A stretch of 64,000 bases of DNA, taken from Siniperca chuatsi (Eukaryota; Chordata; Actinopteri; Centrarchiformes; Sinipercidae). The DNA lies in NCBI RefSeq assembly GCF_020085105.1, contig NC_058042.1:24015501-24079500 (forward strand), given 5' to 3'. The notes beneath the pieces were generated by a model that did no database searches, was not told where the DNA came from, and saw only the letters and a program-made list of their open reading frames with translations. A program made the translations under genes and the position numbers. Below, in pieces: positions 1 through 20,777 of the stretch. Every line of letters begins with the position of its first letter. Position 1 is the first letter of the stretch.

Positions 1-209
1 GGTGTGTGATCTAACCAACCTGTCAGCATGCAGTATGGCTGCTAATCATTATCAACCTGTGGAGCTGAAGCAAAAATATAAATTAATACCCAATGTACTG
101 GGTCAAGTTGGGTACTTTTGAACAAGTGGAATCCATTTATGTCCATTAAGGTCATGGCAATTGTGGACAAAACTGTCACATAATGGCACTTTTCTCTTTT
201 TGCATGTAG

Positions 210-3176
<2,967 letters not shown>

Positions 3177-4965
3177 AGAGGATCTCTGCCACCCTAAACC
3201 CTCATATGGAGTGTACAGGAACAATATATCATAATGTACATATATTATTATTTGTATTAGACACTGTAGGCTGATCCCTTCTAGTATGTGCTCCCCAATG
3301 GACTTGTTGTGTATAATCGTTATTAGAGACTGAGTAGAAGCCCAGAGAGGTTTTATTTATATAGTTACAGAGTATTTATATGTTACTTATCGTCTTAAAT
3401 ACCATTTTATGATAAAGTTATTTTCCACCACAGAATAAACAGATGAGAGAGTATACAGACATGCTATTTAGTCATATCCTAATGGGAATGTGCAGTATAA
3501 AAATGCTCTCATTCATGAGAGATGGTGGTCACTTTCGACACATGATGATCAACTCCCACTTTTCTGCTCAGATGTCAAAATCAAAGAGAGAACTGCACAT
3601 AACTGCAGTTGTCTTTAAACAATTCCCCATACAAACATTCTGCAGCCATTTCTTCAGCCTGTTTGTCCTCAAGTGTAGATCTTAAAAGTTAAAAATAATA
3701 CAAATACTCGCTGCATGATCATTTATTTAATGTTGTAATCCTTAAGATTTCAGTCCTGGTTGATCTGAATCCAGCACTGGAATGGCGGACTCCGCCACTA
3801 ACACTAAAAACTACTAATTGCTGAGTGTAAATACATTGAATGGCTATTGCAGAAAAAAAATGCCAACCAGAAATTGCGTCAAAAATGGGGTTTTATTTCA
3901 TGTTAAGGATTCAAACTTTAACATTTATAAAGTAAGCCACAAATTTTTCCTCTCAGAGAAATAAAGGAGGTGAAAAGTGGGACTGCTGTGGTGGCAGAAT
4001 CATGCGCTCTGATGTTTTATGTAGCCACTGAATGACAAAGAGTAGAGATTTGGAAGAGTTTGAGTTTAACTGATACAAGATTACCTGCTGACTTCTGATT
4101 GAGCTGGGACACATGTTTTCAGTTTGGAGAGATGGGTTTTTATGCCTTTTGCTTATTATCACCTTACTCCCCTGGTGGGCAACATGATGTATATACAGTA
4201 TAAGCACCGGGCAGTGTATGTAGCAGATGTAACCAATATTGAGCCACTTCAGGAAGTTAAATTCCCAGCTTCTTCACTCAGACACTAAGAGCATAGTTTT
4301 TATGGTTAATCCTCTTTGGCCAGTGCATTATGGTTTTGCCTTAATCATGAAATGGATTATATACCACAAAAGTATGTAAACTATTTTGTTCTACGATTTG
4401 CCAATGAAGCAGAAATATTTGCTGTGTACAATATTGTGTACAGGCAGTCTGATGCATTTCCTAACGTGCAATGTGTTAAAAACATATCCCTCGAAATGTG
4501 TTATCCTTATGATCGTTCAACTCTGTAATAACTTCTGTGTATGATACTTTAAAACAAATGTTGAAAGCAACTTATAAGTGTAACACATTCTGTATCCTGT
4601 CTATTCCAACGTGTTAGCAGGAACTATACAGTAGTAACATTGTGCTTATTCTTGGAATATTTATAGGTATTTTTTACAGGCTTTGTATATAAAAACACCT
4701 AAAGCTTAAGTGGCAGGCATGTACCACTTCCACGTGTTCAAATCAAATCTCTATATAGAACCGTATGTGTACTGTATTTACACCCCACCCTTGCACATTA
4801 ATCTTTACCCTCTAAAAGGCACATCAAATGTTTGCAGTGAGCAATACCCAGTGGTATGAGAATTATCTTTAAGTCTAGTTCAACAGCTTGAGTGGTATTT
4901 CCAGTTTTGTATAAAAGTGTATTCTTTCCTGATTACCTCTTGTTAATAAATCTATTCTTTCTCAG
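3177..4965 (+). other. rasgrf1: rasgrf1 3' UTR with several polyadenylation signals
   Basis: About 1.8 kb of AT-rich sequence after the stop codon. AATAAA hexamers lie at 3434-3439, 3960-3965 and 4945-4950. The last is followed within about 150 bp by the ctsh TATA box, so it is a likely distal end. The small open frames here (for example 3443-3685 and 4316-4528) have no family match and I treat them as chance. Which signal is used cannot be read from sequence. Confidence 0.6.
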
Positions 4966-5096
4966 GGGGAGAAGTGTCTTCAAGGCTACCACGTTTGTTT
5001 TACACTGTAAACTGAGCTATCTGTATTAGCCCGTAAACTTTGTGGTCGTAGCTTTGCTGGGGGAAGATCAAAGGAGGGAGGGTGTTACGTAGTTAT

Positions 5097-5104
5097 TATA
5101 AAAG
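5097..5104 (+). promoter_or_regulatory. ctsh: ctsh TATA box
   Basis: TATAAAAG lies 40-47 bp before the ctsh start codon. Transcription would be expected near 5125-5130, leaving a 5' leader of about 15-20 nt. It lies about 150 bp after the distal rasgrf1 polyadenylation hexamer. Confidence 0.6.
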
Positions 5105-5143
5105 GGAGCCGTGTCATGTGAGCTCTCAAAGCTGGGGGAAAGT

Positions 5144-11497
<6,354 letters not shown>

Positions 11498-12185
11498 GGA
11501 CTAACAGCAGCAAAGTGGAAGACTGACCAAACTGACCAAAAATGTCACCCAGAGAAAACATAAATGCAGTGAATGTGTTTGAAAGTTTGTGCTTTCATGT
11601 CCCCTGAAGTGTTTAATGTGGAAGTTTGATTTCTCAACTATATGTACAGTATTATCCTGTATTGTGAAAAAATGCCATGAACACAAACACACATAATATA
11701 AGAAAAAGTTCAGCAATGTATTTTAGCCATTTTTTTTAGGAAAGTTTGTTTCACAATATCACAAGTATCACATGTTACGAGTTCAGCGCTACAGAGTAAC
11801 CACATTCTTGTACATTTAGCTATGGTGCAGCTCCACTGCATCATGTGCACACACAAGTAAATCTAAAGAGTACATAATGCATGGGTTAGAATACCTTGCT
11901 GTTAAACTTGCTGAAGTGCATGTGCCATACTGTAACAGGCCAGCTGTTACAGTGTGATGAAGTTTTAATCAGTTTGTGTTTCCTGAGTATTTAAGTTTAT
12001 TCTGGTATAGGTAGGCAGATCTGCTCGGGGTCCTGCAGTTACAGATGACATAACACATTTTGATTGGCTGTACGTCTGAAAGTGTACTGATGCCATGTGT
12101 TTGCGCTGCAGGCGACCAAATTTTAATTGTGCGATTGTGTAAAGAAAGAGATCTACATCTAATAAAATGTTATTGCCAAACTTTA
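11498..12185 (+). other. ctsh: ctsh 3' UTR with polyadenylation signal
   Basis: Non-coding sequence after the stop, with AATAAA at 12161-12166 as the first clear signal. No other structure was seen. Confidence 0.6.
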
Positions 12186-12277
12186 CATTTAATTATTTCA
12201 TATCTGTTTATGTATATCTGAGTGTAAGTTCACAGTGCAAAAATACTGTACTATATAGAGCTCTCGGATGCCTGCTT

Positions 12278-12616
12278 TTAAAAGGAGCAGTGTGTAGGAT
12301 TTAGTGGCATCTAGTGGTGAAATTGCAAGACTGCAACCATTTGAATACTGCTCGCCTCACCTGCCACTTACAAGCCAGTAGGAGAAAGTATGGTGGCTGC
12401 GAAACTTCACGAAGCGAAACTTCACGAAAGGCCCTATCTAGAGTCAGTGTTTGGTTTGTCCATTATGGGCTACTGTAGAAACATGGCGGTAGATATAAAG
12501 GGCTTATTCTAAGGTATTATTTTCAGGTGATTATACATTAATGAAAACATACTTATAAATATTATATTCCATTTCTGCCAATAGCTCCTCCTAAATGTTA
12601 CATACTGGACCTTTAA
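12278..12616. mobile_element. TTAA-flanked MITE (piggyBac-like), copy B
   Basis: It has the same family signature as the copy at 6650-6983: GCAGTGTGTAGGATTTAGTG near the left end, GGGCTACTGTAGAAAC and TTATTCTAAGGT inside, and CATACTGGACCT then TTAA on the right. The left terminus is mutated (AAGGAGCAGTG), so this copy is older or more diverged. It lies just beyond the ctsh 3' UTR. Confidence 0.75.
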
Positions 12617-14750
12617 ATAGTTCATTTGAAGATCAGATAATCTCTTGGACCAGCAGCAAAGTTCTATTAAAACATGCAAACATTGCCTTGAATGGATGAG
12701 TAAAGACTTATATATACTTGGGACAAGATGGTTTGGTTGCAGGCTAAAATTTCAGTATGCTGTACTACACTTCAGTGACTTGTTTTTTCATGTGAGTTAC
12801 AAAGCACTCCAGCAGAGGGAGATATTGCTCTATATTGCCTACCGTGACACAACATTCAGTGAGAAGCAACTTCGAGGGACAAAAACAAATGGATGAATGC
12901 AGGAACCTCAGTAATTTGAGGCCTACTCTAAAACATAGCTAATAGCCTGACTCCTACGTGTCCACCCCACTCATGACAGACCACAAATTACAGTCAGCTT
13001 TCTGTTTACATCTCCAGTCCAGGTGTAAACTACTAATAGATGACACAGGATATCACAGAAACAATCTCATCTGCGGAGGGTTAAGCATATATACATGGCA
13101 ACTCTACTCTTGGCTGATTTTTAAGGCTTGCTGCTTCTTACACAGTCGCAGACGCGGTGATGCTTATCTCCTCACCCCTGCCAAGTGGAATACACTCACT
13201 AAGAATTCCATGCAGGATCATTTGTTCATGTTGCGTCATGCGCCACAGATTCTGAGTGGCTTAGTCGAGTGGAACCAGAACAACCAACACAAACAGAGGA
13301 AGCCATGAGGTTGAAGCAGACATGTTTGAGAATTTCCCCCACACACACTCTTTCTCAGCCTCCCTCCATGGATGGATTACTGTACACAGGCCCAGAGCCT
13401 CAAGTGGTCAGGAGGCCCTAAATCTGAGCCTCTGTTTGAAGTTAACATTTCTTGTTGAAAAGTAAATTGAACAACTACAAAGGGATGCAAAACATATTTG
13501 CCACATTGTTTCATTTTGTGTCTCTTTCAATCTGGGTGTTTTGCTCCATTGTATGATGGGTGGGGCTTTTACATGTCTGTGCCCATGGGCCTGTTGTTTT
13601 ATAATCTGCCCATGCCTCCCTCTCAATCCAGTTAATTTCATTTTAGGGGAAACTTTTGCCAAAGCTATATAACCACTGCAGGTGTATCTAGTGCTCTCAG
13701 TAATGGGTTGATGTTACAATATAATGATCCAAGCAAGATGGACATGTATCAAAGAAAAGGAAGATATTGAAAAAGTGCTACAAAACATGATCATTGGTGT
13801 TCAGCATTCAACACTACCCAGCCATATCTACTTGCTGAGAAACTTCTAATTCCAATTCCAATGTAAATTAAAATCTCAATGGTAGGATAGTGGATTTCTT
13901 GACAAACAGGTCCCAGTGTGTCAGGGTCACTGGTGTGTTGTCCTCCAAATTGCACTACACGTGACTTTTTATCTTGCACACAAATGATTGGAGATGCAAT
14001 TAAAGAACATGCAAAATGATGCGTCTGTGCATGTGGGTCATAATCTATTTGTAGATTGTTTTGCATGTGTTTTCAGAATTTTGCTGTTTTACAAATTACA
14101 ATTTCTACAAATGCACTCTTCACAATTTTTATACAAACACGATCTAACTTGTATTTTCTAACCACTGTTTCAAAACATGCGTACAAATTCTGTGCAATTC
14201 TCAGCATGCAAGTATCAAATCTGCGTTTGCGGATCGCTTCGCATTTGTCTACAAATCATATTCACACTGTTGTACTGGTGGAGAGTGTGAACACGATCCA
14301 CAAACGTAGTAAGCCAATCAGGTATTGCTTTCTATGTGATGTCAATAACAGCCTTTAGCCTGCTTCACTCAGTGAAGTAGTATGTGAAGTCCAATTACTT
14401 ATTGTAAACATATGCGTGTTAAGGCCATCCAGCGAGTGAGGAGAACACACAGAAACGTTACCCCCATCCAGGACATTTAAGCCAAACGCTGCACCAGAGG
14501 AGCCCGCAACACAATCAAGGATAAACATGCCAAGCTGTTATCAGTCACCACGCTTTAATGAAGCTGATCTCGTGTTAAATTATCTACGGCAGTACAGGCG
14601 AAATTGTCTTTTCTCTCTTTACGTCACCAGCCGCCGCATTCAACACACATGGCAGCTGACCCTTACGTGTTTCATATGCATGTGCTTTTTGCAAGAGTAA
14701 TGTAGCCTACTTCTAAAGATAGCTACCCCACCAATCTTATTAGTGCTCAG
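12617..14750. other. Spacer between ctsh and the next repeat; no gene seen
   Basis: It holds short open frames (12645-12896, 12958-13308, 13408-13662, 13791-14066, 14056-14358) without splice context, motif or family resemblance. Parts such as 13380-13660 read like unclassified old repeat. I see no exon or RNA gene. Confidence 0.5.
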
Positions 14751-15498
14751 AGGCTTTGTTCAGACTGCAGGCAAATCAGATTTGTTTCTCAAATCAGATC
14801 TTTAAGACAGACTGTCCGCATTGTTATTTGCAAGTGATCAGGTCAGATTTGTGTGTCCAGACGTCACCAACCTGTTTGTATGTGTTACTGTGGTAACGAC
14901 GTAGGCATCAGTAACTACATACGCCATGGAGATCCATCATCTCGCCCTCCAAACAATTGCGCTGTCAAGTCGCGGGGCAGAAGTCCTCCATACGCACCAG
15001 GCAAACTTAGCGAAGGAGAAGTTCTGCACTGCGACTTAAAAGCACACAGCATGGATTCTGCTCAGCCGCTCCATGGATGTATTATAAGAGCATCCATGCG
15101 CGGCTCTGATTCACTTCCGTCACTCTGGATTTGTGAAAAAGACACTATTTGAGCGTCCAGAGCGTCCTGGACTGAGACGCATCCAACGTTAGGAGTGACG
15201 CTAATTCCACTACTTTTGGCGGTGACTATACGTGTAACTAATTACTTTTTCAAAAGTAAATGGACTCATTAATCATTACTTTTGTCTTACCTGTAAATAG
15301 TGGACAACTTGCAGCAATTATCAGCATTGTTGTGCGGCGGTGTGTGAGGGTGAGGGCATGTTTATTTGTGCTTGGATCTGATTTGCAAAAATCGCATTTC
15401 ATGTTGTTTTTGGCTGTCCAGACTTTATAAAATCAATCTGGATACAATCTGGATATGCCAAAAAACGTAATTAGGACTGGCAGTTAGAACAAGGCCTA
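14751..15498. mobile_element. hAT-like MITE with GGCCTTGTTC-type ends
   Basis: The left end is GGCTTTGTTCAGACTGCAGG. The reverse complement of the right end begins TAGGCCTTGTTCTAACTG, giving a matching terminus of about 10 bp. The interior (TTTGCAAGTGATCAGGTCAG, ACATACGCCATGGAGATCCA) matches a repeat I know as frequent in teleosts. The open frame at 14853-15152 is not a recognisable protein. The superfamily label is an inference. Confidence 0.55.
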
Positions 15499-15520
15499 AG
15501 TGTAGGCCTTGTTCTAACTG
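15481..15520. repeat. Perfect 18-bp inverted repeat with 4-nt loop
   Basis: CAGTTAGAACAAGGCCTA, then AGTG, then its exact reverse complement, filling 15481-15520. It overlaps the right end of the MITE at 14751-15498 and could form a cruciform or hairpin. It may mark two abutting termini. Confidence 0.85.
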
Positions 15521-15730
15521 ATGATGATGTGATAGAATTACTTCAGGTGATTAATGATTCCTAATAACAGTCTCCTTATGCCAAAGGAAATAAGGAAATT
15601 TAATTCTTGTGTTTTACCAGATTTTTATGAACCTCAGTACGCCAAACGCCACAAGCTTCAGCAGGACTTTGACGACCAGGATGGCGGTGAACACATAGTA
15701 GGAGTACTTTGTAAGATTTTCTATATACTG

Positions 15731-15732
<2 letters not shown>

Positions 15733-15762
<30 letters not shown>
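15733..15762. repeat. (CA)n microsatellite
   Basis: About 15 CA units just upstream (minus sense) of the domain IV block of the channel relic. Confidence 0.95.
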
Positions 15763-15764
<2 letters not shown>

Positions 15765-16807
15765 AAGAGGTTTATTTCTATCCCCTCACAGGGTTGATGT
15801 AAATAGTTCTGAGCTTGCAACTCCTGTAGACAGTGATTGTATGTGTACCTGAGGTTGATTATAGTGTTTGAAAGCCACTGATGATTCCTTTTAGTAATCC
15901 TTCATCTCCATTTTTTTGCTCCTGCAGACACTGGTGAAAGGTCTCCACCATTAAACCAATACACATGTCGAGGAGAAAGTAGCTCATAATCATGAAGGAG
16001 ATGAAAAAAGAAGGATCCATTCGTTGTGGTTCCTCACAGGTTGAGAGGAGCGGAGACATCATATTTTATTTTCTTCTGCATAAGAAATAAAAAATAAAAG
16101 ACAAATGTATTACACTGCTTACGAAGACAGCCGAAGACTTACCTTTCCTTGAACACGTAGAATTACCAGTCTTCATGCTCTTTGCACCAGTGGTGCACTC
16201 AAGTTCATAGATCTCTGCAGGGGTGAACACTTAAACATCAGTCACCTCTCTTTATCCAAAGCATGAACAAAATACTTAAAAGAACCACCAGCTCTCGGTT
16301 GGGTACCAAACTAGACTTTGAAAACTATCACTATTAGGAACTTATATTGTCCTCATTTGTTTGTTTGTTTTTTAAGAAGCTCTGGAACAACATGAAACCG
16401 TTGAGCAAAGGTGTATGTAGGAGGGACACAAGGGACAAGTGTACAAGTTGCTCAGTATAAAACATGTAGCTCTTAGAGAAACCTAAGACAGAGGCCCTTA
16501 CAGTGTCCTTGAAGCGCTGAAGCACTACGCCCACAAGTACATTGAGAAGAGCATGTTTTCCAACATGTTTTCCATGGGGAGGTAGCAGCCATGTCGTTGT
16601 ATAGCACCAGATTCCAGTCCTCCTGAGTCTGGATCTGGATTGACAGATTAAATACAAGAGAGTAACACAGACAGAGATTAAGGCACAAATTGCATGATGA
16701 TGAAAAATGATGATGATTGCACAAATTAGGAAGTCAAAAACTAACCTGGAACACAGTGTAAGGTGTCAAAGTTTTTTTCAGTCAGTGGTGGTGTCTCTGT
16801 GCTGTAA

Positions 16808-17036
16808 ATGGACTGTACTTGTATACCACCCTTCTAGTCTTCAGACCACTCAAAGCGCTTCACGCACTGATGGCAGAACTGCTCATCAGTATAAAGAAAC
16901 TAATTAAGTGTTCACACACAGTTCAGTGTCTTGCCCAAGGACACTTCAACATGTGGAGTGAGGGAAGCCAGGATCGAACCGCCAACCTTCCAATTGGTGG
17001 ACAATCTGCTCTATCACTAAGCCACAGCCGCCTACA
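16808..17036 (-). mobile_element. tRNA-derived SINE
   Basis: On the minus strand the head reads GGCTGTGGCTTAGTGATAGA (A-box-like) and GGTTCGATCCTGG (B box) about 30 bp later, as in a Pol III tRNA promoter. The body has GTGTCCTTGGGCAAGACACT and the tail has GCGCTTTGAGTGGTC followed by ACAAGTACAGTCCATTTAC. This head-body-tail layout is a common teleost SINE. It directly follows the S5 fragment of the channel relic, so it landed in or next to that gene. Confidence 0.75.
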
Positions 17037-17699
17037 GCTTCCTGCAGCCGCTGTGTCTTAACATTACATTGATCACCAAACAGGTGCATGCCGAGAATGC
17101 TGGAAAGAAAATAAGAAAATGCAGTCAGAATCACTGAAATGTATGCATCTCGAGTGAGATAATCATTATAGTAATAGAACAGCATTTGGGATTTCCTGTG
17201 ACATTGGATTTTTCTCACCAATAAAGCAGCGATGTGGGGAGGAATGATTATTGTGTATGCATGTCTGTACATGTCTAAAGCTGAAAATGACAACCAGCTG
17301 TAGCATGAAGAGCGCAGTTGCCCCTTGCCCCTTGCCCCTAAGTAATTGTCTCCAACATACTGAAAAAAACAACCATATTTTAATACGCTGTTCGCAACTA
17401 CTGTCTGACAACTGTAACCATATATTTAATATTCTGTATGTTGATGTTATAGATTATATTGTTCTAATATTGTTTAAAGCTAGGGTACGTAATATTGGAG
17501 AAAGTAGCAACAGACAAACAGACAGCTAGATTTTGAAAGTATCCAACTGAAAAATCGTACCCCCTCCCTTCAGGCCTTTCTCCAAAGCCACTCCCCAAAA
17601 CACATTTTCATGCACAATGAGTGCACGGCAGAGTGCCACACTCTGCCATCACCACACTAAATATAATAGTGATGATCTTGTTACTGATTGTGTGTCAAC

Positions 17700-17875
17700 A
17701 CCTCAGGCTGTAGGAAGAGAAGATGGAAAGAAATAAAGCAAAAGAGCAAGAAAGGACAGAGGGGAAGAGAGATACAGATGGAGAGAGGGGGCAACAGAAA
17801 GCAAGAGCAAGGGAAAATGCAAAGAGAGATGGTGGTGATAGAACTGATAAGAAAAAGCAAGGTGAGCAGATTAAA
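17700..17875. repeat. Purine-rich (GA) tract
   Basis: A plus-strand run of mostly A and G (GAAAGAAATAAAGC, GAGAGAGGGGGCAAC and similar). Open frames on both strands here are low-complexity artefacts. Confidence 0.8.
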
Positions 17876-17879
17876 GTAG

Positions 17880-17975
17880 TTTGTGAGCCACCTGGGAATT
17901 CAAACCCTGGACCTTTGTATCCCCAGAGATGGTGACTTACTGACTGCACCACTGGGGAGAAGCTGGGGAAGAACA
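17880..17975 (-). mobile_element. Possible degenerate tRNA-like/SINE fragment
   Basis: Minus strand: CAGTGGTGCAGTCAGTAAG is loosely A-box-like, and CAGGGTTTGAATTCCC resembles a B box about 40 bp later. No cloverleaf can be drawn confidently, so this is tentative. Confidence 0.25.
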
Positions 17976-18108
17976 CTGCCATGCTGGGGGTCCTCACAGA
18001 GGCTGTAGAGGGGGTTAACGGTGGTTACCGACCGAGGCTGGTCAGACGTCTTAAACGGGTAGTAACTTAAGCTAACTAAAATGGTTAGCTAACTGATACA
18101 ATAAAATG

Positions 18109-18446
18109 TTTCCACTCATATTAATATTACAGGCAACATTATTACAGGTAACATTCTTACATGTAACGTTAGTAGTGTTCGCAATTGCTACCTAACATTA
18201 TGCTGACTGAAGTTGCTGTATAAGGTAATGTGACACTTGACAACAAAATTATAAAATGACTTTCTGTGACGGATGGAAATATAACGTGTATCACTACAAA
18301 ATAAAAAATAAAAACTACACATGGTTGTTTCCACTCATAGTAATATTACAGGTAACGTTATTAGCTACATGTTACTAGTGTTAGTGATTGCTAGCTAGCT
18401 AATGTTATGCTGACTGAAGTTGCCTATAATGTAACACTCAACAACA
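18109..18446. repeat. Two-copy direct repeat, period about 219 bp
   Basis: Copy 1 (about 18109-18245) and copy 2 (about 18328-18446) share TTTCCACTCATA, TAATATTACAGG, the long block TTATGCTGACTGAAGTTGC and a closing CAACA. They differ by small indels and substitutions, so the duplication is not recent. Confidence 0.75.
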
Positions 18447-18449
18447 GAT

Positions 18450-18550
18450 GGGGGACCGGCGATGTCCAATGTCATCCCGCGGCGTGATTGTCCACATCCA
18501 ATGTCACCCTGCGGTGTGATTGGCCTATATCCAATCTTACATTGGACAGG
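18450..18550. repeat. Short tandem repeat of about 33-bp units
   Basis: CCAATGTCATCCCGCGGCGT is followed 32 bp later by CCAATGTCACCCTGCGGTGT, and a third partial unit is CCAATCTTACATTGG. The last few bases also make a small inverted repeat. Confidence 0.75.
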
Positions 18551-20006
18551 GAATACGATGATTGGCTGATGAGATTGGAGATTGAACAGACGATCCTGAG
18601 CCAAGCTCAGAATCTGCTGCTAAATCAACACAAATATTGCTTTTGCGTTCCTGGTGATCTGGTGCACTTTTGTTAAATCAACTCGTTTTGTGGCATTGTT
18701 TCTCATTTGCATCACTATCAGTTTACTTGTGCGTATGTAGTAAGGCACATTTTGGTCACTTGGTGTACATAATTGTACATTTGAAAGTGCAAATGGCAGG
18801 GGTACAAAAATTAACTTGTAAAAATGAAGAAAGATACTGTAATGTGCATGTTTAGGGTACTGCCAAGGTCCAAATGAGATCAAACTTATTTTCAAGATTA
18901 TGTACTCCAAAAGACACAATTTTTCTTTACTTTTTTGTGATACAAACATGTAGGGAAATTATTAGTTATGTTTGGCACATGTGCAACAAGTTATCAAAGT
19001 TGTCCAGTAAAGCTGTGACTCGAGTCAGGTTTCAGAGTTCCAGCAATGTGACTCAAATTCTCACCTGTGGTGTTGCTCTATGGGACTGCATCGATTACTA
19101 TGCCAATCTATCTCTATGCTTTCTAGGGACAGAAATAACACACCGTGGCATACAGTAGATTATCACAGATCATTTTTATTAACATTATGCCAAATGTACT
19201 TTTTGTTTTACGACATGTTTTTAGGAAGAGATGGGGGACATATTGAACAAAGTCACTGGGCCAGATTCAAACACACAGCGTGATGCGTGTCTCTCCTGCT
19301 GGGCAACCAGTCTGTCCCTTCTTGTTGACTCTTAGACTGTGGAGGCTTTTGTCCTGCCAAAATGCCTTTATCACTGAAAAGCTGGGCTGGTTGATTTCTA
19401 AGTTCCAATTTTTCCATTTTGTGCATATCATATGAGTGTTTTCACTTTATCATAGGGCAGACGGTGTCCATTCTGTCACCAAGACACTGACAGTATCAAA
19501 GTAAATGCAGTGCTTGCCCTCTAGTGTTCAGAGGCTGACAGTGACAATAGAGAAGCCTTACATCTCAGTTCGCTGGGCTTGCCATTTCAACTGCCAGGTC
19601 TTGATGTGTGCTGGCAGCCCTCCATGATCACATTTCACCCTTCAGTGAGCAGCAAGGGTGTAGCACTGCACAACAACAGCAGCATCAGCTCTGGAAGCTC
19701 CATCTCGTTGCTTCTCATCTGTTCAGGTCCCAGCGAGGTTGACAAGCTCGCTTTCAAAGTCTATCAGTTACAGATTACTTTCTCCATGCTCAAAACTGGG
19801 TTTGTGATTGTGTTGTTTTTCCCACACAGTAACATAATGCTATTAATTTTAGTCACCCAGTTTAGTTTAGTTTAGTTTATTATTATTATTGCACAATATC
19901 CAGTATTTCTGCCCAATGTGTTGCCCTGGCTCACACTGACATGTTGGTAAACTCATGTTATATTAGTAACACTTTCAGAAGCACCAACAACTACACTTTT
20001 CAAACA

Positions 20007-20050
<44 letters not shown>

Positions 20051-20160
20051 ACAGATGTAGTTTGTTGTCATGGACACATTATTTCAAACCCCACATGATC
20101 TATTTCCATGGCAAGTGAGTGCTGGTTGGCCCCTTCAAAATGGACTGAGGATGGTCTGAA
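18550..20160. other. Spacer, no gene recognised
   Basis: Scattered short open frames (18620-18949, 18874-19158, 19579-19875) lack splice context and family resemblance. A (CA)n microsatellite occupies 20009-20052. I see no structured RNA or exon. Confidence 0.5.
20009..20052. repeat. (CA)n microsatellite
   Basis: About 22 CA units with one interruption. Confidence 0.95.
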
Positions 20161-20179
20161 AATGATAAGAAACTCAATG

Positions 20180-20320
20180 ATCATATCAGAATCAGAATCA
20201 GAAATACTTTATTGATCCTCGAGGGGAAACTCTTTTGTTACAGCAGCTCGCCTTTACGTCAGTGCACACAGGAATAGAAGTACTAGCAAAAAATATAAAA
20301 TATACAGTTAAAAACACATG
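20180..20320. mobile_element. Interspersed repeat with ATCAGAATCAGAA head
   Basis: ATCAGAATCAGAATCAGAAA then TACTTTATTGATCCTCGAGG and TTGTTACAGCAGCTCGCC match a repeat found many times in teleost genomes, probably a SINE or a LINE 3' tail. Class and right boundary are uncertain. Confidence 0.55.
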
Positions 20321-20777
20321 TGTAATTAGCTACAGAATTAGGCTACACATTTCAGCTGAGAACATCAATCAAGTGCAACTTCAGTGGTTCAAGTACCTGA
20401 AAAGTAGTTTATTTAACCACCTCCTGTTTACAGAACTGTATGCTAAGAAAGCACATGGGTGCTTGTTTCAAGCAGTGATAAAATGCATTTCCTTCACATA
20501 GAAAAAACAATATCTGATATTACCATGGTAATTTATATCTATCCTAAGATCAGCACCAACTTCACTGAACCCCAGTCAAGCACTGTGCGTAAGTGTGTTT
20601 GTGTACTTTAATATGTGGATGTAGGTCTTTGTACAAACACAAATCCTAAACAAATATGTATAAATCCCTGTTCTAAGTACTGCAGTTTGTTGAGAGACCA
20701 AGCGTGACAACAGTTTAAACAAGCCAATATTCTTTGAAACCAGTGTTTAACAGTAGAATATCTCTTTCAACTCATAC

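Larger units (their letters stand above)
15606..17411 (-). pseudogene. Decayed T-type (Cav3) voltage-gated calcium channel alpha-1 remnant
   Basis: Several minus-strand blocks match T-type alpha-1 subunits in the correct 5'-3' order. Near 17250-17350, RQLLRGKGQGATALFMLQL resembles the domain II S4-S5/S5 segment. Near 17055-17115, LSSILGMHLFGDQCN matches the end of S5. Near 16570-16650, TQEDWNLVLYNDMAATSPW is the domain II pore loop, including its selectivity Glu. It is followed in another frame near 16530 by HALLNVLVGVVLQRF, which is S6. At 15910-16020, FFISFMIMSYFLLDMCIGLM then VETFHQCLQEQ is domain III S6. At 15617-15706, YSYYVFTAILVVKVLLKLVA then FGVLRF is domain IV S2-S3. Frames shift, and most exons between and outside the blocks are missing, so no channel can be made. 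It keeps intron-like spacing, which argues against a processed copy. Which Cav3 paralogue it came from is not clear. Confidence 0.7.

Noticed and set aside
12645-13308. Two open frames after ctsh
   Set aside because: No motif, no conserved context, and the sequence looks like spacer.
15606-17411. A working voltage-gated channel gene
   Set aside because: Frames are broken within domain II, most transmembrane segments are absent, and no upstream or downstream exons were found.
17880-17975. A functional tRNA gene
   Set aside because: Only loose A- and B-box likeness; no acceptor stem or anticodon arm could be drawn.
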